In this document: one piece after another, positions 55,039-64,000 of the stretch
Numbering within the stretch: the first letter of the stretch is position 1
Layout of the letters: each line of letters begins with the position of its first letter
Assembly: GCF_018595715.1 (NCBI RefSeq)
Contig: NZ_JAHEOJ010000025.1
Coordinates: 287,178 to 351,177 of the forward strand
Source of the DNA: Glaciecola sp. XM2
Lineage (GTDB): Bacteria; Pseudomonadota; Gammaproteobacteria; Enterobacterales; Alteromonadaceae
Direction of reading: 5' to 3'
DNA length: 64,000 nt
Notes under the pieces: generated by a model
The model's database searches: none
Seen by the model: only the letters and a program-made list of their open reading frames with translations
Told to the model about the DNA's origin: nothing
Position numbers and translations under genes: made by a program

Positions 55039-56784
55039 ATGAAAGCACTGATCATCAGCATCACCTTTACCTTGCTAAGCCTTACGGCGCAAGCTATACA
55101 ATCTGAGAATGATAATTCTCAAAAACTACATACCTTGCTTGAACAAGTATGGGAGTATGAATTAAGTCAGTTCCCAAGTATGGCCCGTTCGGAAGGAAGA
55201 GAGCCGCAGCAAAGCCTTACCGATATTAGTATGAGCGCAATGCAGGCACGCTTTGAGCAATTCACAGCCTTTCAGCAACAGTTAAATGAGATTGAACTTG
55301 CATCCCTTAACAATGATGATCAAATCAGTCATTTAATGCAAAACTATCGTTTGAGCAACTACATAGATAACTTTCGTTTCAAAGAATATCGGGTACCAAT
55401 CACCTCTGAGTTTGGCTTTCATAGCAGTTTAGGACGCATTCCGGATAGCACTCGTATAGGCTCACAGCAAGACTTTGATCGCTACATGAGATTACTCGAT
55501 GCCGTTCCTCATAATATGCAATTGAATGTGCAATATATGAAAGAAGGCTTGGCACTAGGACACTCGCAGCCTCAAGTGGTACTCATTGGATATGAAGACA
55601 GCATTACTCCATTTATTGGCAAAACCATTCAAGAACATCCGTTCTACGCCCCAATTATAGGAGCAAACAATTTTAAACTGACCGAACAACAAAAAGCCGA
55701 AGCGGCACAAAAAGTGGCAAATGTGCAGCAAGCCTATCAAGATTTTTATGATTTTTTTGTAAACGACTACCAAGTGAATACGAAAACGGATATTGCCGCA
55801 ACAACGTGGCCTCAAGGTGACGCCTTTTATAAAAATCGTATGAAGCACTACACCACCGCCGATTTGAGCGCCCAAGAAATCCACGATATTGGTTTGGCCG
55901 AAGTGGCCCGCATACGCGCTGAAATGCAGCAAATCATCGACGACTTAGAATTTGATGGCGATATAAACGCATTTATTGAGTTTTTGCGTACCGACGAGCA
56001 GTTTTATGCCAAAACCGCGGAAGAACTGATCATGGTAGCGTCTTACATTTCAAAGCAAATGGACGCGCGCCTACCTCAGTTGTTTTATAAAATGCCTCGC
56101 ACTCCCTATGGCGTAGCGCCGGTGCCTGACAGCATTGCCCCTAAGTACACAACCGGTAGATATATTTCACCCAGCAGTGATGATGAGCCGGGGTATTACT
56201 GGGTCAATACTTATGCTTTAGACAAGCGACCGCTGTATGCCTTGCCTGCATTAACCTTACACGAAGCGGTACCAGGACATCATTTTCAAATTTCACTGGC
56301 GGCAGAAATGGAAGACTTACCTAACGTAAGGCGTAAAACCTACATTTCTGCATTTGGCGAGGGATGGGGTTTATATTCTGAATACTTGGGCCTTGAAGTG
56401 GGCATTTATGAAGACCCATATGACAACTTTGGCAGGCTCAGCTATGAGATGTGGCGCGCATGTCGTTTAGTCGTCGATACAGGTATGCATGTGTTTGGTT
56501 GGAGTCGAGATAAAGCTTTGGCCTACATGCTCGAAAATACTGCACTTAGCGAGCACAATGTACGCACGGAAATTGACCGCTATATTTCATGGCCCGCGCA
56601 GGCACTTTCTTACAAAATTGGCGAAATAAAAATCAAGGAATTACGCGCAAAAGCGCAACAAACCTTGGGTAATGAGTTTGACCTACGCGCTTTTCATGAC
56701 GAGCTATTAGCCCATGGCTCTGTTCCCTTATTTATTTTAGAGCGTAACGTTAATAACTGGATCACGGCTCAACAAACAAACTAG
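55039..56784 (+). CDS. DUF885 family exported metallopeptidase-like protein
   Basis: 581 residues with a signal peptide (ALIISITFTLLSLTAQA). DUF885 core with LHEAVPGHHFQ (His408, Glu409, His414), a zinc-peptidase-like site, and the SAFGEGWGLYSEYLG segment that probably gives the third ligand. Proteins of this family are annotated as peptidases related to M32-like enzymes, but substrates are poorly known. Likely periplasmic. Own RBS; 48 bases after DUF1820. Confidence 0.9.
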   Translation: MKALIISITFTLLSLTAQAIQSENDNSQKLHTLLEQVWEYELSQFPSMARSEGREPQQSLTDISMSAMQARFEQFTAFQQQLNEIELASLNNDDQISHLMQNYRLSNYIDNFRFKEYRVPITSEFGFHSSLGRIPDSTRIGSQQDFDRYMRLLDAVPHNMQLNVQYMKEGLALGHSQPQVVLIGYEDSITPFIGKTIQEHPFYAPIIGANNFKLTEQQKAEAAQKVANVQQAYQDFYDFFVNDYQVNTKTDIAATTWPQGDAFYKNRMKHYTTADLSAQEIHDIGLAEVARIRAEMQQIIDDLEFDGDINAFIEFLRTDEQFYAKTAEELIMVASYISKQMDARLPQLFYKMPRTPYGVAPVPDSIAPKYTTGRYISPSSDDEPGYYWVNTYALDKRPLYALPALTLHEAVPGHHFQISLAAEMEDLPNVRRKTYISAFGEGWGLYSEYLGLEVGIYEDPYDNFGRLSYEMWRACRLVVDTGMHVFGWSRDKALAYMLENTALSEHNVRTEIDRYISWPAQALSYKIGEIKIKELRAKAQQTLGNEFDLRAFHDELLAHGSVPLFILERNVNNWITAQQTN

Positions 56785-56795
56785 TATTCCCTCCT

Positions 56796-56819
56796 GCGGG
56801 TACCACTGAGCGTACCCGC
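56796..56819 (+). terminator. Hairpin after the DUF885 gene
   Basis: Perfect 8-base stem GCGGGTAC / GTACCCGC with an 8-base loop. No T tract follows, so termination is uncertain. Confidence 0.4.
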
Positions 56820-56894
56820 TGTGTTCGCACCTCGTCATAGATTGCGTTACACTTCTATCGTCATATTATTCCCCACATTTACTAGGATATCAGA

Positions 56895-58295
56895 ATGAAA
56901 AAGTGGTTATTCACAATTGCCGCATTGCTTATTGCGCTTGGCTTAATTGGCCCTAAATTTACCGGCAATGTATTTAATCAGCAGCTTGAGCAGTATATCG
57001 ATACCGTTAATAAGCTAGGCGTATATGAGGTCAATATCAAATCTCGTGAGCAAGGTTGGTTTTCAACCGATGCGACCATTGAAGTAGGCCTTAATATGGC
57101 ATCCTTCGACCCTAATGCCCCACTACCTGAGATCAACATTGAATTACAAGCAGATGCTCAACATGGCCCAATATTGACCAATGAGGGCTTAAGTATTGGA
57201 TTACTTCAATGGTCTTTAGGGGTGAGCGATGAAACAGCTGCATCAGATATTGTCTTAACAGGTGAGGGCCCTTTATATCGCGCCGTTGGAAAAATGAACT
57301 TGCTAGGTACAACCATCTATAGAGACGCACTCAGCGCCTTCACATACACCGATGTAGCAACAAATATGCGTTTTAGCACTCAAGGTTGGCAAGGCGAAGG
57401 CTACCTTGGCGCACAGCAAACACGCTACGCAGGTAGTATGACAACTCTGGAAATGGCGATGCCAGGATTGTACGAGTTAGTAATTACTGATTTAGGCGTA
57501 TCTGTGCAAGCGCAAGGCTCTATATACGAGATGATTTTAGGACAACTTATTGAAAGCACAGCCTCTGTAGGATTTGCACAAATGCAGGTGGCAGATTTAC
57601 TGGCCAATACGCAGATGCAAATGGACGGATTCGCCGTTAATTACGCACTTGAAATGGACGATGCGCAAGGGCTAGCCAACTTTAACAGCCAACTCACCCT
57701 CGCCCAGCTTGATGCGTCGGATATCTCTATCAGAGATATGGTAATGCACAGCGAGGTCAATAATATCGAGCAGGCATTTTTACGCGCGTATCAAGATATG
57801 AATAAGGCCGTTGCCCAAAACCCTCAGCAAACTAGTGAAATCATGCAGCAGGTCATGCTAGATAATCTATTACCACAATTGATGGCAGAGCCTGAACTGA
57901 ACATTACAAAATTCAACGCGCAACTTAACAATGGCAATATAGAGTTAAGCTCTAACAGTAAAATTGTGGGCGTAACCAGTTTGCCCGACACGATGGAAAG
58001 CAACGATTTTTGGCTTGAGCATTTGCAATCACAAACCTATGTCGATATCGATGATGAAGCAGCACAAGTCATCGCTACCATGGTACTTGCTTCACAACTT
58101 GCGCAAAACCCTGACTTTGCACAAATGGAATTGTCGCAGCGCACGCAAATATTACAGCAACAAAGCCTAGCCACATTAGAGGGATTAGTTGCCCAAGGCT
58201 TACTTATCAAAACCAGTGATGGCTACAGCATGGCGTTTGTGATGCAAGATGGTCAAGCTAGCCTAAATGACACCGTCATTCCATTAGCGGATTAG
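56895..58295 (+). CDS. DUF945 (YdgA-like) family protein
   Basis: 466 residues. N-terminal hydrophobic segment (LFTIAALLIALGLIGPKFTG) as signal or inner-membrane anchor, then a long, beta-rich periplasmic region containing the typical KSREQGWFSTDATIEVGL. E. coli YdgA is an inner-membrane-associated protein with an unclear role. Single gene. Confidence 0.88.
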   Translation: MKKWLFTIAALLIALGLIGPKFTGNVFNQQLEQYIDTVNKLGVYEVNIKSREQGWFSTDATIEVGLNMASFDPNAPLPEINIELQADAQHGPILTNEGLSIGLLQWSLGVSDETAASDIVLTGEGPLYRAVGKMNLLGTTIYRDALSAFTYTDVATNMRFSTQGWQGEGYLGAQQTRYAGSMTTLEMAMPGLYELVITDLGVSVQAQGSIYEMILGQLIESTASVGFAQMQVADLLANTQMQMDGFAVNYALEMDDAQGLANFNSQLTLAQLDASDISIRDMVMHSEVNNIEQAFLRAYQDMNKAVAQNPQQTSEIMQQVMLDNLLPQLMAEPELNITKFNAQLNNGNIELSSNSKIVGVTSLPDTMESNDFWLEHLQSQTYVDIDDEAAQVIATMVLASQLAQNPDFAQMELSQRTQILQQQSLATLEGLVAQGLLIKTSDGYSMAFVMQDGQASLNDTVIPLAD

Positions 58296-58469
58296 CACCT
58301 CTTTTAGTTTTGCATATCATTTTTAGTACCCAGCACACTGAAGATGATATGCACACCGCCTTTCCATCATAGTCATACAGACTAAAAACACATTATAAAT
58401 AAAACACTTAGCTTGTATTTACATACTTGTCTAGGGGAAGTGCTTGATCCCTTAAAGAAACTATTTATA

Positions 58470-58485
58470 CTGTATATATGTACAG
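58470..58485 (+). promoter_or_regulatory. LexA (SOS) box
   Basis: CTGTATATATGTACAG, a CTG-N10-CAG match to the gammaproteobacterial LexA site, 17 bases before the imuA start codon. It covers an in-frame ATG at 58478, which is therefore unlikely to be the start. Confidence 0.92.
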
Positions 58486-58501
58486 TATAAATGAATGCCT
58501 T

Positions 58502-59212
58502 ATGAATCCTATTTTGCACGAACTCAAAGCTAAACAATGGATATGGAACGCATCTAATAGCCAAGGAAAAGGTCATTCAAAGCGTTTAACTACCGGTTAT
58601 GAGGCCCTCGATAGTGTATTGTCAGGGGGCTTTCCTAGCGCCGGCATGATTCATATAAATAGCTATTTAGGCTGTGGTGAACTACGCCTGATTTTAAGTA
58701 TTTTGCGTCAAATGCCTCAACATGAAGTTGCTCAGGCAAATAACAAACTACGTGTTTTTATTGCACCGCCATTTCAGCTCAATGCTGAGTTTTTACTCGA
58801 TGAAAAGATAGCATTGGAGCACTTGCTGGTAATTAAGCCTGCCACACAAGAAGAAGCGCTTTGGAGTGCTGAGCAATGCGCTAAAAGTGGGGTATGTGAA
58901 GCGGTTTTTTTATGGCAAAACCAGCTGAAGCATACGCAAATACGTAAGTTGGAGCTCGCGGCGTTACATGGTCAGTGCCATTGCTTTTGGTTTGATAATA
59001 ATCGTCAATGTATGAGCAACCTTCCACTGACATTGTCACTTTTGCTATCACGCGAAAATGAACAGATGCAAATCAAAGTAAATAAGCAAAAAGTAGGTTG
59101 GGCAAAGCCGGCCATCAACATCAAGCTGCCTTTTAAATCGCGCACACAGCTTCGCTTTAAAGAGGCGCGCAAGGCCGTTAACAATATTGTTCAACTGCGC
59201 GCTACGCCTTAA
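58502..59212 (+). CDS. imuA: ImuA, SOS mutagenesis accessory protein
   Basis: 236 residues from the ATG at 58502. RecA-like fold of the ImuA/SulA-like family: TGYEALDSVLSGGFPSAGMIHI, then the degenerate Walker-A region YLGCGELRLIL. With ImuB and DnaE2 it forms the mutasome used for translesion synthesis under DNA damage. First gene after the LexA box, with 15 bases to imuB. Confidence 0.92.
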   Translation: MNPILHELKAKQWIWNASNSQGKGHSKRLTTGYEALDSVLSGGFPSAGMIHINSYLGCGELRLILSILRQMPQHEVAQANNKLRVFIAPPFQLNAEFLLDEKIALEHLLVIKPATQEEALWSAEQCAKSGVCEAVFLWQNQLKHTQIRKLELAALHGQCHCFWFDNNRQCMSNLPLTLSLLLSRENEQMQIKVNKQKVGWAKPAINIKLPFKSRTQLRFKEARKAVNNIVQLRATP

Positions 59213-59227
59213 AAAGCAAACCCGACC

Positions 59228-60667
59228 ATGCAATTTGATACCTGCTCTTTGTGGATATATCTGCACTTTACGCAGCTCCATTTAAATGTGATTGAAAACA
59301 CTCAAGTACACGATGAGCGGGAGTTAGCGCAGCCTCGTGCAATATACAACATGCAGAGTAATCAGCTTGTGCAGCTTAATGAGAGCGCATTACAAAAAGG
59401 CATCAAACATGGCATGGGGCTCGCCAGCGCTAGCCTTTTATACCCACAGCTTAATGTGCACGAATACAACGAAGAGATAGAGAAACATGCGCTTGAACAC
59501 ATGGCAAATGCCTTATACCTGCTCAGCTCTGATATTGTGCTCATGCCACCTAACGGCTTAGTACTACGCGCGCAAAACATGTTGAAGCTCTACGGTGGTC
59601 TCGGGCCCTATTGGCAAAACATTTCTCGTTGTTTATCGCAATTAGGCTATCGCTATCAAAGTGCCGCAGGGTTTTCTATTCAGGCATGCAAAGTAATGGC
59701 AAAGTGCAAACAAGGGATTATCTCCCAAGAGCGTGACGTTATCGAACAGCAACTCTTTAAGTGCTCCCTTGCTCACTGCGATATTGACCTAAAAGACTTT
59801 GAGAAGTTAAAGCGCATTGGCATAAGCACTGTCGATGAGTTAAGTCGCGTGCCGCTATCGCAACTGGCCAATCGCATTAGCCGTTATAGCGTGGGTATTA
59901 TTGCCGAGCTACGTGGGCAAGCACCTTCTAAGGTGACGTTTTTCGCGCCTTCCATAAGTTATGAAGACTACATTGAATTACTCTACGATATCTCTCTAGT
60001 CGATAAACTGGTGCCCGTACTCAAACATGCTTTGAAAAAGCTCGAAACCTTCTTATATGTGCGAAACACTCAATGCTTACACATTGATGTGAGCTTTTAT
60101 CAACGCGAGCATGAACCTTTGCAAATCGGTTTTGACAGCGCAATGGCAATTTATAGACACCAAGATTGGTTAGAAATAGCCAGCCTGAAACTCGAGCAAG
60201 TACGTTTTGCTTCACCTGTATACGCCCTTAAACTTGTGTGCGAAAAGTACGAAGTTGCCCATGCCAGTGTTGATGACTTTTTTACACATAAATCCACTCA
60301 TATCGAAACCATGTCTTTAACATCGCGCCTAGCAAGCAAATTAGGCCAACAAAAAATTACGCGCTTAAATTTCATAGACGATTTTCGCCCAGAAAAAAGC
60401 ACCCTAGCCTTAGCAGATATAAAAAGTAAAAGCCTAAATCACGCCCAAAGTGTATTTGCAGATAGGCCCGGTTTTTTGCTCGAAACACCCACCCTACTGC
60501 AACAAAAAATACAGCTCATCAAAGGGCCCGAACGCATGATTTGCGGCTGGTGGGACGATGGTGTTGTCACCCGAGACTATTACATCGGCCAAAGTCAGCA
60601 AGGACAACAAATGTGGGTATTTAAAACGCCTGAGAAAGACTGGTATTTACATGGCTACTTTATCTAG
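59228..60667 (+). CDS. imuB: ImuB, Y-family polymerase-like protein
   Basis: 479 residues. Fold of Y-family polymerases (palm, fingers, little finger). The expected catalytic acidic triad is not recognisable, as usual in ImuB; instead it is an adaptor that binds the beta clamp and DnaE2. Segments typical of the family include PNGLVLRAQNMLKLYGG, an HhH-like LKRIGISTVDELSRVPLSQLANR, and the C-terminal PERMICGWWDDG. The C-terminus overlaps the start of dnaE2. Confidence 0.93.
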   Translation: MQFDTCSLWIYLHFTQLHLNVIENTQVHDERELAQPRAIYNMQSNQLVQLNESALQKGIKHGMGLASASLLYPQLNVHEYNEEIEKHALEHMANALYLLSSDIVLMPPNGLVLRAQNMLKLYGGLGPYWQNISRCLSQLGYRYQSAAGFSIQACKVMAKCKQGIISQERDVIEQQLFKCSLAHCDIDLKDFEKLKRIGISTVDELSRVPLSQLANRISRYSVGIIAELRGQAPSKVTFFAPSISYEDYIELLYDISLVDKLVPVLKHALKKLETFLYVRNTQCLHIDVSFYQREHEPLQIGFDSAMAIYRHQDWLEIASLKLEQVRFASPVYALKLVCEKYEVAHASVDDFFTHKSTHIETMSLTSRLASKLGQQKITRLNFIDDFRPEKSTLALADIKSKSLNHAQSVFADRPGFLLETPTLLQQKIQLIKGPERMICGWWDDGVVTRDYYIGQSQQGQQMWVFKTPEKDWYLHGYFI

Positions 60668-63600
60668 TTCAAAACGCGCTCAATACGCAGAGCTAATTTG
60701 CCAAAGCAACTTTTCATTTTTATATGGGGCTTCGCATCCAGAGGAGTATGTACGCCATGCCTATTTTCTAGGTTATCAAGCGCTAGCGATCACCGATGAG
60801 TGCTCGATGGCGGGTGTGGTACGGGCCTATACCGAAATAAAGCTAAATCATATTCCCATGAAACTGATTGTGGGTAGCTTGTTTAAATTGAACGAACAAA
60901 CAATGGTGTTACTTTGCCCAGATAAAAACGCATATAGCGAATGTTGCCGGATCATTACAAACGCTCGACGAAGGGCTAAAAAAGGGCATTACGAATTATC
61001 AGAGTGGGACTTAAAAAGTGTTAAGCATTGCTTATGTTTATGGCTGCCCAGCGGCAATTCGGTTGCCGATATTACGTGGGGAGCTTGGTTACAAAAGCAC
61101 TTTAAAGAACGATTGTTCTTAGCCGTGAAACGATGGTTAACGGCCAATGAAGAGGCGTATATTGAACATTGCCAAAACATGGCTGAGCAATACCACTTAG
61201 ATATTGTTGCGACTTCTATGGCATGCATGCATGAGCCGTCTCGCTTAGCCTTGCAGCATAGTTTACACGCCATCCGAGAAGGCAAAACATTAAACACATT
61301 AGGCCGAACAGCCTTGTCGAATGCAGAAAGCTGTTTACGACCTATCACAAAACTCGCTCAGCTTTATCCTCAGCAATGGCTAGAAAATGCGGTGAGTATC
61401 GCAAAAGGATGTCAGTTTTGCTTATCTGAGCTCGCATATGCATACCCTGCTGAAGTGGTTGCACAAGGCATGACCCCTAGTGAATATTTACGCTACCTAG
61501 TTGAAAAGGGCATTAAAGAACGTTTCAAAGAAGGCCTAAGTGACGAGATACGAGCGACCATCGAGAAAGAACTTATACTCATAAAAGAGCAGTCTTATGA
61601 GCACTTTTTCTTAACCATTTATGACATTGTGCAATTTGCTAAAAAGCGAGGCATTTTATATCAAGGCAGAGGCTCTGCTGCCAATTCAGTCGTGTGCTAT
61701 TGCCTAGAGATCACAGCGGTAGATCCGAGGCAAATTAGCGTTCTCTTTGAACGCTTCATATCAAAAGAGCGTAACGAACCGCCAGATATTGATGTGGACT
61801 TTGAGCATGAGCGACGCGAAGAGGTGATTCAATACATCTATCGAAAATACGGTCGCGAGCGTACCGCTCTGGCAGCTACCGTAGTGTGTTATCGCTTTAA
61901 AAGCGCACTACGAGAAATCGGTAAAGTCATGGGTATTAACTCAACGGATATTGACTTTTTTATCAGTAATGTAAATCGACGCGATCGCACCTTAAGCTGG
62001 CAATCACAACTTGGAGAGCTAGGCATTGACCCTCAATCAGACTTTGCGCATACCTTTATTAGTTTGGTCGAGCAGTTAATGGGGTTTCCTCGTCATTTGT
62101 CTCAGCACGTTGGCGGGTTTGTGATTTCTGCAGGCCCATTGTATGAGTTAGTACCTATTGAAAATGCTTCTATGGCAGATCGCACCGTGATTCAATGGGA
62201 CAAGGATGATCTTGAGAGCTTAAAACTGCTTAAAGTAGATGTGCTAGCCTTAGGCATGTTGACTGCTATTAGGAAGTGCTTCGACTTATTGAAAACCCAC
62301 TATCAACAAACATGTAGCATACCCTTTATCACGAAGCTCGGAGACGATCGTCAAGTCTATCAACAGATCCAACAAGCGGATACCGTTGGTATATTTCAAA
62401 TTGAATCACGCGCACAAATGTCGATGCTACCGCGTTTGAAACCAGCTTGTTATTACGACCTAGTTGTGCAAATTGCGATTGTCAGACCTGGGCCTATTCA
62501 GGGAGATATGGTGCATCCATATCTAAGACGCCGCGACGGCCTAGAAGCGGTCAGCTATCCTTCACCGGAGATTAAACAAGTACTATCTCGTACGATGGGC
62601 GTACCGATTTTTCAAGAGCAGGTCATTCAATTAGCGATGGTAGCGGCAGGCTTTACAGGAGGCGAGGCAGACCAACTTCGTCGTGCAATGGCGAGCTGGA
62701 AGAAAAACGGTGCACTGCATAAGTTTAGAAGTAAGCTGATTGATGGCATGACACAGCGTAACTATTCAGTGGAATATGCGGAGCGCTTATTTGAACAAAT
62801 TTGTGGGTTTGGCGAATACGGCTTTCCTGAATCACATTCAGCGTCTTTTGCGGTATTAGCCTATGTCTCGGCATGGATAAAACATTATTACCCGGCAGTA
62901 TTTTATGTTGGATTGCTAAACTCACTGCCTATGGGCTTTTACACAGCATCGCAACTACTACAAGATGCCAAGCATCATCAGATAAAGGTGTTGCCATGTT
63001 GTGTACTGAACTCCCACTATGATCATGTATTAACATACCAGCAAAGTGCATACGTTATACGACTGGGGCTACGTATTGTTAAAGGCTTGAAACAAGCGTC
63101 AGTCGAGCAATTAGTGATATACCGTAATCAACACACGATCCGGTCTATTGCATGCCTAAGAGCGCTAGGCTTACCTCAGTCTTGTATACAAGCATTAGCT
63201 AGCGCTAACGCTTTAAGCGCGTTATCAACTAACCGCTTTGATGCACGCTGGCAAATCATGGACGAAACACAATCTCTGCCATTATTTGCCTCTCAGCCAT
63301 CGTCGACATGTGAAGTTGAGCAACCCTATATTAGACAACCTAGTTTGTTTGATAACTTAATAGAGGATTATGAGAGCACCGGCCTATCTATTGCACAACA
63401 CCCAATTAAGATGTTAAGTGATGCAAACTTGTTACCCAAATTCAGCACCGCCTCACAACTGGCCAATATTGCTCACAAGACCGTCGTAAACGTCATTGGC
63501 GTTGTCGCTTGCAAGCAAAGTCCAGGCACGGCTGCAGGAGTAACCTTTATTACACTTGAGGATCATACTGGTAATACCAATGTTGTCGTTTGGCAACGCT

Positions 63601-63764
63601 CGGCCCGCGCACAAAGACAAGCGTATTTAAATGCTAAAATCTTGCACGTAAACGGTATATTAGAGCGAGGTAATGGCGATGTGATACACGTCATCGCTGG
63701 CAGGTTGACAAACAAGAGCGATTTACTTGAAAAGCTTGCTGTAAGTTGCCGCTCATTTCATTAG
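60651..63764 (+). CDS. dnaE2: Error-prone DNA polymerase DnaE2 (ImuC)
   Basis: 1037 residues from the ATG at 60651, overlapping imuB by 17 bases. C-family polymerase: a PHP domain at the N-terminus (about 5-210), then the palm with PDIDVDF (Asp379, Asp381) and KVDVLALGML (Asp530), the three catalytic carboxylates. GRGSAANSVVCY is a conserved nucleotide-binding segment, and an OB domain (VNVIGVVACKQSPG) lies near the end. Shorter than DnaE1 and without its tau-binding tail. It performs the synthesis step of SOS mutagenesis, under LexA control with imuA and imuB. Confidence 0.96.
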   Translation: MATLSSSKRAQYAELICQSNFSFLYGASHPEEYVRHAYFLGYQALAITDECSMAGVVRAYTEIKLNHIPMKLIVGSLFKLNEQTMVLLCPDKNAYSECCRIITNARRRAKKGHYELSEWDLKSVKHCLCLWLPSGNSVADITWGAWLQKHFKERLFLAVKRWLTANEEAYIEHCQNMAEQYHLDIVATSMACMHEPSRLALQHSLHAIREGKTLNTLGRTALSNAESCLRPITKLAQLYPQQWLENAVSIAKGCQFCLSELAYAYPAEVVAQGMTPSEYLRYLVEKGIKERFKEGLSDEIRATIEKELILIKEQSYEHFFLTIYDIVQFAKKRGILYQGRGSAANSVVCYCLEITAVDPRQISVLFERFISKERNEPPDIDVDFEHERREEVIQYIYRKYGRERTALAATVVCYRFKSALREIGKVMGINSTDIDFFISNVNRRDRTLSWQSQLGELGIDPQSDFAHTFISLVEQLMGFPRHLSQHVGGFVISAGPLYELVPIENASMADRTVIQWDKDDLESLKLLKVDVLALGMLTAIRKCFDLLKTHYQQTCSIPFITKLGDDRQVYQQIQQADTVGIFQIESRAQMSMLPRLKPACYYDLVVQIAIVRPGPIQGDMVHPYLRRRDGLEAVSYPSPEIKQVLSRTMGVPIFQEQVIQLAMVAAGFTGGEADQLRRAMASWKKNGALHKFRSKLIDGMTQRNYSVEYAERLFEQICGFGEYGFPESHSASFAVLAYVSAWIKHYYPAVFYVGLLNSLPMGFYTASQLLQDAKHHQIKVLPCCVLNSHYDHVLTYQQSAYVIRLGLRIVKGLKQASVEQLVIYRNQHTIRSIACLRALGLPQSCIQALASANALSALSTNRFDARWQIMDETQSLPLFASQPSSTCEVEQPYIRQPSLFDNLIEDYESTGLSIAQHPIKMLSDANLLPKFSTASQLANIAHKTVVNVIGVVACKQSPGTAAGVTFITLEDHTGNTNVVVWQRSARAQRQAYLNAKILHVNGILERGNGDVIHVIAGRLTNKSDLLEKLAVSCRSFH

Positions 63765-63920
63765 GCATATTCATTTACCCTAATTGGTGTGCAGTATAGT
63801 CATCTTGCCCATCTCATTATTACAACACTTTTTCCAAACACACATGAGCGAAATGAATCTTGTTATTACATGCTATATAAGAGGATGTTTTTAATAGAAG
63901 CGGAGAATATTACAGGCAAT

Positions 63921-63949
63921 AAAAAAGCCCCAGCATAATGCTAGGGCTT
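63921..63949 (-). terminator. Terminator of the rRNA operon
   Basis: On the minus strand AAGCCCTAGCA / TGCTGGGGCTT followed by TTTTTT, ten bases beyond the 5S 3' end. Confidence 0.88.
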
Positions 63950-63958
63950 GGTATGGGA

Positions 63959-64000
63959 GTCTGGCGATGTGCTACTCTCACATGGGGAATCCCCACACTA
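63959..64000 (-). rRNA. rrf: 5S ribosomal RNA, 3' end (partial)
   Basis: The reverse complement of the last 42 bases reads TAGTGTGGGGATTCCCCATG, then GTGAGAGTAGCACATCGCC and AGAC, the conserved 3' end of 5S rRNA in Alteromonadales-like sequences. The gene continues past the window edge. The rest of the 63765-63920 gap holds nothing recognised. Confidence 0.93.

Noticed and set aside
61106..61119. A third AGAACGATTGTTCT inside dnaE2
   Set aside because: It lies within coding sequence (the FKERLFLA segment) and is best explained by chance.

Overview
The window reads as chromosome of a marine gammaproteobacterium, most likely Alteromonadales (Alteromonadaceae-like). Reasons: the blocks kdkA-coaD, mutM, rpmB-rpmG, radC/coaBC-slmA, ubiK/ubiA-ubiC, glpE-glpG and tdh-kbl; a gamma-type LexA box in front of imuA-imuB-dnaE2; and many exported peptidases, a TonB-dependent receptor and a PEP-CTERM protein. 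This placement rests on gene content and is inference. No phage, IS element, integrase or CRISPR array is visible.

Layout. 0.4-5 kb: an unrecognised membrane protein coupled to nagA, then fadH. 5-12 kb: a GGDEF/EAL protein, then an ECF sigma factor, a TPR-bearing Ser/Thr kinase and a PP2C phosphatase in one operon. 12-14.6 kb: a purine permease divergent from an exported nucleosidase. 14.6-19.9 kb: a 1416-residue PAS/coiled-coil protein ending in an HPt-like fold without its histidine, and a PEP-CTERM protein. 20-28 kb: S9 peptidase, His-rich TonB-dependent receptor (probably starting at ATT), Na/phosphate symporter, a lipoprotein and an exported endonuclease/phosphatase-fold protein.

28.3-32.7 kb is the most unusual part. 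A Nudix hydrolase fused to a SAM methyltransferase overlaps, by 8 bases, a 966-residue protein carrying a PLD-type nuclease, an SF2 helicase and a DUF3427-like C-terminus. The pair has lower G+C than its flanks in sampled lines and lies against the 3' end of tRNA-Arg(CCG). It is the best candidate for an undescribed (possibly defence or DNA-processing) system.

32.8-48.7 kb: a DUF3299 protein, a possible small RNA, cytochrome c5, a second GGDEF/EAL protein, rep, ubiquinone genes (ubiK, ubiA, ubiC), a FliL-like protein, glpG-glpE, threonine catabolism (tdh, kbl), envelope and CoA genes (kdkA, coaD, GT25) and mutM. 48.7-58.3 kb: rpmG/rpmB, radC, coaBC, slmA (no dut between the last two), an M28 peptidase, a TetR regulator with a perfect palindrome, and DUF1820, DUF885 and DUF945 proteins. 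58.4-63.8 kb: the SOS mutagenesis cassette. The window ends in the 3' end of a 5S rRNA gene on the minus strand, with its terminator, so an rRNA operon lies just beyond.

The two c-di-GMP proteins look complementary: the first has a degenerate GGDEF and an intact EAL, the second an intact GGDEF with I-site and a degenerate EAL.
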